Origin: Myxococcales bacterium
GTDB taxonomy: Bacteria; Myxococcota; Polyangia; Fen-1088
Direction of reading: 5' to 3'
Assembly (NCBI GenBank): GCA_003157315.1
Contig: PMJE01000518.1
Coordinates: 1,220 to 14,907, forward strand
Length of the DNA: 13,688 nt
Of the stretch, positions 8,272 to 13,688 are shown in pieces. Below the pieces are notes generated by a model. The model worked only from the letters and a program-made list of their open reading frames with translations. It was not told the origin of the DNA and ran no database searches. A program made the translations under genes and the position numbers. Each line of letters opens with the position of its first letter. Positions within the stretch are counted from its first letter, which is position 1.

Positions 8272-10179
8272 CTATGGGCCTCCGGAACTCGGTGCCACGC
8301 CAGCGCCTGCATCTGGGGGCGGCAAGGAGGTGAGATCCTTGCAATCGGTGGTCTGGTCGAAAGTCTCGGCCGGCTTCAAATCCATGCAAGGCGGTGGGAG
8401 AGCGGGCGGGGGCGGAGCCGGAGGGCATTGGTCCATCACCGAAACCACGCCATCCGAGGGAGACTTGACCGCGCCGTCCACGTAGCGCACATTCACGCAT
8501 CCCACCCGGACACGGCCGTAGTCGAGCACACGACCCACCGGTGCCTCGTCGAAGTAGAGCAACACGCGATTCACCCCCAGAGGCGATTGGGTGCCTTTGC
8601 CTGTGGTGAGCAACTTGATATGCCGTACATCGAGATGGTAACAGCGCTCTCCTGTGTCCTTGGTGAAGGGCGCCAAATCGTAGAGGTAGCGGGTGGGTTG
8701 GTAGCCCGGAGGCGGCGCCACGTTGGGATTGGTGTGGGCGGTAATCTCGTCCAGGTTGCGGTCGCCATCACCGTCCATGTCCCCGAATGCATCGTTGGCA
8801 TCCAAAGGATTCATTCCGGCGAAGAATTCCAGGCCATCGGGGATGCGATCCGCATCGCTATCGGGCAAGCGTGGATCCGTTCCAAGAAACGCTTCCTCGC
8901 AGTCGCGCAGCAGATCACCGTCAGAATCGCCCCGGTTGGTGCAGGGAGTGAGCGGCTTGTTGGGATCCAGCGGATCGAATCCCGAGGCCCGGTTTCGTTC
9001 TTCAAACAGATCGGTGTAGCCGTCGCCGTCGCTGTCCGCCGGATCGCTGCAGGTCGGGCCCAGCCCCACGCAGGTCCCTCCGGCCTGTTCATCGTCATCG
9101 GTCAGCCCGTCGCGATCCGTGTCGGCCTTCAGGCCGTCACCGACGTCGATGACCGACAGGTTGGTCGCGATCACGCCTGCCAGGGCATTCTCCTCTATGT
9201 ACGGGGTGTAGTTGATGCTGAGGAAATCGATCTTCGAAGCCGAATCAAATTCGGTGAAGGTGCCCAGACCTTGCTGCGCCATGGCGGTCATCAGCGCCAC
9301 GCCGCCGTCGTGATCCAGCCCCAAGGGCACGGCGAGCGGGTCAGACGCAGCCTCCGGATCGTAAAGGAAGGCCGTGTGCAATCGGATCTCGCCTATGTGA
9401 TAGAAATCCTGCAGCCCCATGATGTCGTCCACTGCGCGCAGAATCTGGGGCGTCAGATTGTAGTCAGCTCCCTCTCCCAGGTCAGGATACATGGTGGTTG
9501 GAATCGGCGGATCAAAGGCCGTGCTCCAATCCTTGCGGGGCACCGTGCACACCAAGTAGTCGTCCTTGCAGACTGTCGCCCGACAGTGCTGGTGAGCGGG
9601 GCACTCGCCGGTACCACAGGGGGTGGGGCTGGCGCTGCACTGGGGATCCGGTGTGCCGTCGGAAAAGAAAACGATGATGTACTTGGATCGAGCCCGCTCG
9701 GCGGGTGAACTCGCCACAATATCCTTGGAGATCATCTCGTAGGCGGCGCCCAGCGCGCCCTGGTAGTCGGTTAGCCGATCCGCTTCAGTGAGGACGATGG
9801 TACTTAGATCAGGCGGATTGGCGAACCCCGGGGTCTTGCTGATCACCGAATTGAATGTGATTACCGCGAACATGACGGCAGGATTGTCTTGATAGCGAGT
9901 CAGCACCGCGTTCACAGCGTCTTTGCGCTTAAAATCTCGGTCGGTTACGCTCATGGAGTCCGAGGTGTCCACCAGGAAGAGAACCTTGACCGGGAACACC
10001 GCGTCCGTGTCGGGCGACAGACAGACCTCGCCGGTCAGGTGCAGTTCATCGTCGTAGACCGTGGCGGCCGCGCCGCGAGCCGGTTCCAGACCCACATCGG
10101 TGCACGAAGCCAGCATCGCGAGCAGTCCAGGGACTGTCGAGAGGAGTGAGGTCGTCGCGGGTTTGCTGCCTGACAACAT
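8272..10179 (-). CDS. VWA/thrombospondin-type-3 lipoprotein with intact MIDAS (first paralogue)
   Basis: A 635-residue protein from ATG 10179. The frame is open up to a TTG at 10299, and a GTG at 10200 has weak AAGG upstream, but ATG 10179 puts the signal peptide at the very N-terminus; no start has a strong ribosome site. Lipobox LASC gives Cys26. The VWA domain (about 60-340) has a full MIDAS: D71-T-S73-D-S75, T137 in LTDYQG, D174 in FFSDG. It carries a Cys-rich insert (about 180-211) just after the last MIDAS Asp. Calcium loops cover about 353-480, some imperfect (DSDADRIPDGLE); the third has the conserved Cys pair (LTPC then RDCEE). A C-terminal beta domain with CYHLDVRHIKL follows, then a Pro-rich tail with PAPPPPALPPPC. 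It is a close architectural paralogue of the genes at 6619 and 1581. Predicted exported lipoprotein. Confidence 0.9.
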   Translation of the reverse strand: MLSGSKPATTSLLSTVPGLLAMLASCTDVGLEPARGAAATVYDDELHLTGEVCLSPDTDAVFPVKVLFLVDTSDSMSVTDRDFKRKDAVNAVLTRYQDNPAVMFAVITFNSVISKTPGFANPPDLSTIVLTEADRLTDYQGALGAAYEMISKDIVASSPAERARSKYIIVFFSDGTPDPQCSASPTPCGTGECPAHQHCRATVCKDDYLVCTVPRKDWSTAFDPPIPTTMYPDLGEGADYNLTPQILRAVDDIMGLQDFYHIGEIRLHTAFLYDPEAASDPLAVPLGLDHDGGVALMTAMAQQGLGTFTEFDSASKIDFLSINYTPYIEENALAGVIATNLSVIDVGDGLKADTDRDGLTDDDEQAGGTCVGLGPTCSDPADSDGDGYTDLFEERNRASGFDPLDPNKPLTPCTNRGDSDGDLLRDCEEAFLGTDPRLPDSDADRIPDGLEFFAGMNPLDANDAFGDMDGDGDRNLDEITAHTNPNVAPPPGYQPTRYLYDLAPFTKDTGERCYHLDVRHIKLLTTGKGTQSPLGVNRVLLYFDEAPVGRVLDYGRVRVGCVNVRYVDGAVKSPSDGVVSVMDQCPPAPPPPALPPPCMDLKPAETFDQTTDCKDLTSLPPPDAGAGVAPSSGGP

Positions 10180-10255
10180 GTGCTTCGCTGAAGTGGTCAC
10201 ATCACCTTGTGGTTCAGCAGGGGTTGGCGAGTGACGGACGATGTCTTGCCCTCGC

Positions 10256-10292
10256 GGCAGAGAAGGCGGCACCGGGCAAAACCTTCTCTGCC
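10256..10292 (-). terminator. Perfect 11-bp inverted repeat after the MYXO-CTERM gene
   Basis: GGCAGAGAAGG (10256-10266) pairs with CCTTCTCTGCC (10282-10292), leaving a 15-nt loop. It begins 14 bp after the stop of the gene ending at 10307 and lies before the first VWA gene. No U-rich run follows on the minus strand, so it is not a classical intrinsic terminator. It could be a partial terminator, an RNA stabiliser that raises the upstream mRNA level, or a protein-binding site. Confidence 0.5.
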
Positions 10293-10306
10293 ACGTCAAG
10301 GGACGA

Positions 10307-11593
10307 CTAGCGCCGACGCCGCCAGAGCATCAGGAGGCCCACCCCCAAGACAACCAACAGGCCGGCTGGACGCCGCCCCGAAATCGCGCAGCCGCTGCCA
10401 CTGTCGATCGGGTCGCCCGTCACCGTGATGGTGAGGTTGGCCTCAGCGTGCTGGACTGACGGCTCGTTCGGGTCGGCCTTCGCCAGATCCGCACTCACGG
10501 TCAGGTTGTACTGGCCTGGGTTATGCGGGATCAGCAACGGCCGCTTGTCCCCGTTGCTGGGGGCGCACTCGTAGCCGTCCCCGCAGGTGGCGTCTCCGTG
10601 CGGGTTCCTCACCGTGTCGTTGGAACCAGAGGGGGCGATCACGTTCCAGGTGAATGTGACATTGACGCCCTGGCGGTTGGCGAAGAGGGAGAGGTTGATG
10701 GTGTCGCCGGTGCTCGCCGTGACCAAGGGAGCCGCAACGACTTGGAACGGGAAGTTGGGATCCAGACACTGGCTTGGATCCGGATTCTTCGCGACGACCA
10801 TGCAGAAGTAGTCATCGCAGGCGTCGCCAAGACCATCATGGTCCGAATCTTTCTGGTCGGGGTTCGGTACCAGCGGGCAATTGTCGTTGCCGTTGGGTAT
10901 GCCGTCGCCGTCCGCATCCGGATCGCAGTTGTCGCCCACCCCGTCGCCGTCGGTATCCGTCTGCTTGGGATTGGCCGCCAGGGGGCAGTTGTCGACGTTG
11001 TCCAAAATACCATCCCCGTCGGCATCGCCGTTCGGGCAGGTGGTCACGTTGGCCAGGAAGGGACAGGGATCGTCCTTGTTGGGTATGAGGTCGCCATCGA
11101 TGTCGGCGTCACAGGCGTCGCCTATGCCATCCCCATCTGTGTCGGTCTGCGCTTTGTTGGGAACCAGCGGGCAATTGTCTTGGGCGTTGGGAATGCCATC
11201 GTTGTCCATGTCAGGATCGCAGGCATCGCCTATCCCATCCCCGTCGTTGTCGAGCTGATCCTTGTTCGCAACATGCGGACAGTTGTCACATACATCCCCA
11301 ACCCCGTCGCCGTCGGAATCGGCCTGATCGCGGTTTGGACGGAATGGACAATTGTCGAAATCGTCCTCGTAGCCGTCGCCATCATAGTCGTCCGAGGTGG
11401 AATAGGTGAGGCCGATGTCGGTGTTGTTCACCAGGACCGAGCCGCCGCCACCGCCGCCACCGCCGCCACCGTTGTTCTTGGGTGTGCCACAGAAACCGGT
11501 GCCGCACTCACCATCAGTTTGCGCCGTCACAGGCAACGCCACCAACAAGACCCCAGCCACGACATTTACCGAAAAGAACCCCGACTTTGTCAT
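10307..11593 (-). CDS. secreted calcium-loop protein with MYXO-CTERM-type anchor
   Basis: A 428-residue protein. Residues 1-24 are a Sec signal peptide (cleavage near PVTA). Ten consecutive Gly lie at 42-51. Residues 68-262 hold about ten thrombospondin type 3 calcium loops in the classic pattern (DSDGDGVGDVCDNCP, DNDGDGIGDACD, DADGDGIPNGNDNCP), with Cys placed to pair between loops. Residues about 283-392 look like an Ig/PKD-type beta sandwich (TFTWNVIAPSG, GQYNLTVSADL). The C-terminus has Cys402, a hydrophobic helix (LLVVLGVGLLMLW) and RRRR, the MYXO-CTERM arrangement, which in myxobacteria directs proteolytic processing and surface anchoring. The start is supported by AAAGGAG 7 bp upstream of ATG 11593. 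It is the first gene after a promoter-like gap and probably leads the operon. TSP3 arrays are rigid and calcium-dependent, so a stalk or matrix role is likely (inference). Confidence 0.93.
   Translation of the reverse strand: MTKSGFFSVNVVAGVLLVALPVTAQTDGECGTGFCGTPKNNGGGGGGGGGGSVLVNNTDIGLTYSTSDDYDGDGYEDDFDNCPFRPNRDQADSDGDGVGDVCDNCPHVANKDQLDNDGDGIGDACDPDMDNDGIPNAQDNCPLVPNKAQTDTDGDGIGDACDADIDGDLIPNKDDPCPFLANVTTCPNGDADGDGILDNVDNCPLAANPKQTDTDGDGVGDNCDPDADGDGIPNGNDNCPLVPNPDQKDSDHDGLGDACDDYFCMVVAKNPDPSQCLDPNFPFQVVAAPLVTASTGDTINLSLFANRQGVNVTFTWNVIAPSGSNDTVRNPHGDATCGDGYECAPSNGDKRPLLIPHNPGQYNLTVSADLAKADPNEPSVQHAEANLTITVTGDPIDSGSGCAISGRRPAGLLVVLGVGLLMLWRRRR
11441..11470 (-). repeat. Glycine-codon repeat encoding Gly10
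   Basis: On the plus strand (GCC)3ACC is followed by two further GCCGCCACC 9-bp units, giving ten Gly codons on the minus strand just after the signal peptide of the MYXO-CTERM protein. Such trinucleotide and 9-bp tracts can change length in frame by replication slippage, altering the linker. Confidence 0.8.
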
Positions 11594-11651
11594 CGCATGT
11601 CTCCTTTCGTGGCCAGTAAGTTGGACCTCGTCAGTTCATGAGGACAGCTTG

Positions 11652-11684
11652 ATTTTAACATGTCTAGCGGAACCAGATTGCCAA
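11652..11684 (-). promoter_or_regulatory. Candidate promoter for the main operon
   Basis: In the 206-bp non-coding gap (11594-11799), the minus strand has TTGGCA at 11684-11679 (4-5 of 6 to a -35 box) and TAAAAT at 11657-11652 (5 of 6 to a -10 box). The 21-bp spacer is too long for an ideal housekeeping promoter, so one element may be wrong. The region is clearly more AT-rich than the flanking genes, which fits a promoter. It would give a leader of roughly 50 nt. Confidence 0.25.
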
Positions 11685-11775
11685 TTTTCCTCTTGTTTTT
11701 CCACACGTTAACCGACATTGCCTTACTCAGGGGCATCGATACAGACAGCTGCATTTGCAGACTAGCGAACGATGC

Positions 11776-11799
11776 AACTGACCACAAAAGGCTTCAGTT
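11776..11799 (-). terminator. Weak hairpin directly after a stop codon
   Basis: AACTGA and TCAGTT form a 6-bp inverted repeat with a possible inner CC/GG pair, starting at the first base after the stop of the gene ending at 11800. There is no U-run, and the stem is short. It could end the upstream three-gene unit, but support is thin. Confidence 0.25.
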
Positions 11800-12273
11800 T
11801 CAAATCGCCGTCTCGGTCAGGCTGAACCGCAGGACATAGGAGCAGTAGGCGTCGCTCGACAGCTCGACCAAATGATCGCCCGGCTGGACGGCGTGGATAG
11901 GCATGGCGATAATTCCATCATCGCCTGCGACTTGAAAGATGTCGACACCCGCGCTGTCGTACAGTTCCTTCTCGTTACAGCTCGGTTCCGAAACCTCCAG
12001 TCGCAGGGACGTGCCGGGATCATGGCGATCGTCGAGGTAGATCTCGAACTTCAGATCGGATTCGGCCGTGGTGCGTACGATGAAGCGGCGGGCGCTGGGG
12101 AAATCTCCCTCGAGGTAGTGCCCGGTGTCGAGCACACAGCGGGCTGTGGTTCCGCAAGCGGTGGGAATGCTGTCTTCGCAGACCATAGGATCGCGGCCTA
12201 TTGTGAAAAACGATTCATTGCCGCAGGCACCCAGCCCGAGCAGCACAAGCGCTAGGGCGATCCGTCTTGTCAC
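11800..12273 (-). CDS. small lipoprotein, unknown function
   Basis: 157 residues from GTG 12273, which overlaps the previous stop as GTGA. A longer frame to 12351 exists but would place 26 residues before the signal peptide and overlap the upstream gene by 82 bp. The signal peptide ends in classical lipobox LGAC (Cys17). The mature part has five further Cys, including C-x6-C-x5-C near 32-45 (MVCEDS, TACGTT, ARCVLD). A beta-rich body follows: FIVRTTAESDLKFEIYL, LRLEVSEPSC, and a final HLVELSSDAYCSYVLRFSL that resembles the last strands of PPC-like sandwiches. No catalytic motif is visible. It is the last gene of the upstream three-gene unit. Confidence 0.82.
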   Translation of the reverse strand: MTRRIALALVLLGLGACGNESFFTIGRDPMVCEDSIPTACGTTARCVLDTGHYLEGDFPSARRFIVRTTAESDLKFEIYLDDRHDPGTSLRLEVSEPSCNEKELYDSAGVDIFQVAGDDGIIAMPIHAVQPGDHLVELSSDAYCSYVLRFSLTETAI

Positions 12274-12734
12274 TGAGCCTGCACCTTGTCCTGAAAATCG
12301 CCATTCAGGGTGCGCCCCGCGGCTGGATCCAACAGGGTGGTGTGGAACCAACCCGTGACGTTCGCGTCAGCAACCGGCTCTTGGTCGAAATGGATCTTGC
12401 CAACCTGAAAGGTGAAGTCGGTGGTGGTGGATTCCACGCGCTGGACTACCCCGCGCGGCAGCCCGTTCGCCAGCAGCGCGGTCATGTCGATGTCCGTCCC
12501 CGCCACGGGTTGGATATCGCCAATGCTCACGGTGACCTTCACGACCTTGGCCAGCACGGTCTGCCCGGACATGCGCAGGTATTCGACTGAGACCTCATCG
12601 TCCGCCGCCCGGATGATCTGTGTCTGGTCGAAGTCCAGGCTGAATACCTGGGATACGCTGCCATACAGGCGGTTGGGTGGATCGCCACAGCTGGCGAGGA
12701 AAAGCAGAGGAACCAGAAGAAGAGCTGTGCGCAT
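12270..12734 (-). CDS. small lipoprotein, unknown function
   Basis: A 154-residue protein with signal peptide 1-15 and classical lipobox LASC (Cys16). The mature part looks beta-rich (LYGSVSQVFSLDFDQTQIIR, VSVEYLRMSG, VVKVTVSIGD, TDFTFQVGKIHFD, NVTGWFHTTLLD) and has no Cys after the lipidated one. I do not recognise the family. ATG 12734 overlaps the stop of the propeller gene by one base, with AAGGAG 5 bp upstream, and its stop overlaps the GTG of the next gene, so the three genes are translationally coupled. Likely a periplasmic-side or surface lipoprotein. Confidence 0.88.
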   Translation of the reverse strand: MRTALLLVPLLFLASCGDPPNRLYGSVSQVFSLDFDQTQIIRAADDEVSVEYLRMSGQTVLAKVVKVTVSIGDIQPVAGTDIDMTALLANGLPRGVVQRVESTTTDFTFQVGKIHFDQEPVADANVTGWFHTTLLDPAAGRTLNGDFQDKVQAQ

Positions 12735-13688
12735 CAGGGCTCCTTGGCAACACGCAGGATTGCCTTGCTGGCACCTGCAACAAGATCGGTGTAGCTCGAC
12801 TGGAAGGCAATCACGGCCTTGCCGTTCACGAAAGCCAGTGCGGTGTACTGTCCGTCGCTGACACCACTGTCGCTGCTGATCTTCTGTGTATTCCAGATCC
12901 CGGCGCTCCGACGGGCCAAATACAAGCCATCCTTGTTCATGTCGCAGCCCGTGCCCACGCCATAGTCGTTGCAGCGGTAGTAGGCGATGGCAGGATTGCC
13001 ATTGTCGTCGAAGGCTAGCGATGGGTAGAAACCGGTGACTCCATCGCGATCTACATCAACTGGGGCTGTCCAGGTACTGCCGTCGCTGGATTCGCTGTAG
13101 GTCAGAAGCTGGCGCGTATCATCGCAGTAGGCCAGCGCGTGCAGACCCTGACTGCTGACGGCAAAGCCAAGTTGCTCGTGGATTGTTCCCACGAATAGCT
13201 GCTGCGACTCCCAACCCTGGTCGGTCTGGTGGTCCAGCCAGATAGCCGGCTTGGTCATGTTGTAGTGGACAACTGCGGCTTTGCCGGTTGGCGAAAAGCC
13301 GAGACGGATATAGCTGCCGCCGCCGCGGGCCACGTCCACTGTATAGATAGAATACGCACCACCGATCGCGAACTCCACATCCGAGCTGTTTAGGTCCGTG
13401 TCTGCAAATCCAAAGTGCAGATCGCGAAACGCCACGGCCAGATTGCCCGAAAACGGATCGAGTGCCACCGCAGGCCAGTAGCCGGTGGCATCGCCTTGAT
13501 TGCACACGTTCTGGGCCGCACAATTGGCCGCCTGGTCAGCCGGCATGCCGCTCGACTGCGAATTCGCTGCGATGTCGCTCGGCGTGCCCAAGACCCCGCC
13601 GCTCACGCTGGCCAGCATGAGATCCGAAGCCCCGCAGCGAAAACTCGCCGACGGACCGCCGGTATAGGCCAGCACCGGCTCGCCCGTG
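12734..13688 (-). CDS. secreted beta-propeller-like protein, 5' end outside window
   Basis: The frame is open to the right edge; a GTG at 13675 begins inside the repeat GEPVLAY and is unlikely to be the true start. About 317 residues are visible. Repeats with a G-x-x-x-(I/L/V)-A-(Y/F) core recur: GEPVLAYTGG, GNLAVAFRDLHFG, GKAAVVHYN, GLHALAYCDD, GNPAIAYYRCND, GKAVIAFQSS. This is the pattern of BNR/sialidase-like propellers common in myxobacterial secreted proteins. Cys pairs (NCAAQNVC, YRCND with GCDM) suggest disulfides and export. No sialidase Asp-box catalytic set can be confirmed. The N-terminus with any signal peptide lies outside the window. Confidence 0.85.
   Translation of the reverse strand, partial: TGEPVLAYTGGPSASFRCGASDLMLASVSGGVLGTPSDIAANSQSSGMPADQAANCAAQNVCNQGDATGYWPAVALDPFSGNLAVAFRDLHFGFADTDLNSSDVEFAIGGAYSIYTVDVARGGGSYIRLGFSPTGKAAVVHYNMTKPAIWLDHQTDQGWESQQLFVGTIHEQLGFAVSSQGLHALAYCDDTRQLLTYSESSDGSTWTAPVDVDRDGVTGFYPSLAFDDNGNPAIAYYRCNDYGVGTGCDMNKDGLYLARRSAGIWNTQKISSDSGVSDGQYTALAFVNGKAVIAFQSSYTDLVAGASKAILRVAKEP

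Noticed and set aside
8428..9708. 426-codon plus-strand frame opposite the first VWA gene
   Set aside because: Same reason; the Val/Ile/Gly/Arg-rich translation mirrors the GAC/GAT-rich calcium loops on the other strand.
10860..11400. Short near-repeats such as ccgtcgccgtcgg resembling a repeat array
   Set aside because: They are irregularly spaced and follow the protein period of calcium loops (Asp-Gly-Asp codons); there are no unique spacers, so not CRISPR.
10523..11641. 372-codon plus-strand frame with repeated Val/Ile/Gly segments
   Set aside because: It looks like a repeat protein only because it is antisense to ten calcium-loop repeats of the MYXO-CTERM gene.
11668..11685. Possible sigma-54 promoter (TGGCA ... 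TTCCGC)
   Set aside because: The GG to GC spacing is two bases too long and the -12 element is poor.
11590..11787. 65-codon minus-strand frame in the intergenic gap
   Set aside because: It would cover the promoter-like region and the ribosome site of the next gene; no own ribosome site or recognisable motif. A small peptide cannot be fully excluded.

Overview
The window is a high-GC stretch from a myxobacterium-like organism (Myxococcota, formerly Deltaproteobacteria). Evidence: almost every product has a signal peptide, six of them with a clear or plausible lipobox. One product ends in a MYXO-CTERM-type tail (Cys, hydrophobic segment, four Arg). Calcium-loop (thrombospondin type 3), PPC-like and propeller domains dominate. 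Every gene I can support lies on the minus strand, so transcription runs from high to low coordinates. I see no tRNA, rRNA, CRISPR array, transposase or phage gene.

Layout in transcription order. (a) 13688-11800: three tightly coupled genes, namely the 3' part of a secreted beta-propeller-like protein (cut by the window edge) and two small lipoproteins of unknown function. (b) 11799-11594: a 206-bp AT-richer gap with a possible weak hairpin and a candidate promoter. (c) 11593-1: a long probable operon. It starts with a secreted protein carrying ten calcium loops and a MYXO-CTERM tail. After a 127-bp gap with a perfect 11-bp inverted repeat come two VWA/calcium-loop lipoproteins with intact MIDAS metal sites, a four-domain PPC-like lipoprotein broken by a one-base frameshift, a single-domain lipoprotein with seven propeller repeats, and a third VWA/calcium-loop lipoprotein whose MIDAS residues are all replaced. 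A small secreted protein and a cytoplasmic-type FHA protein running off the left edge complete it. From 10179 downward, genes abut or overlap (gaps of 12, 4 and 5 bp; overlaps of 29 and 4 bp; one start codon directly after a stop), which argues for co-transcription.

The most interesting reading, which is inference, is a calcium-dependent cell-surface or outer-membrane complex. The three paralogous VWA lipoproteins share one architecture: lipobox, VWA, five calcium loops with a conserved Cys pair at the third loop, then a shared C-terminal beta domain. Two keep the metal site and one has lost it, as expected if one paralogue became a structural partner. PPC and propeller lipoproteins and a surface-anchored calcium-loop protein would complete the outside. 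The FHA protein with a large Pro-rich linker resembles in layout the FHA proteins of myxobacterial envelope-spanning machines such as the gliding apparatus, but its FHA core lacks several canonical phosphothreonine contacts.
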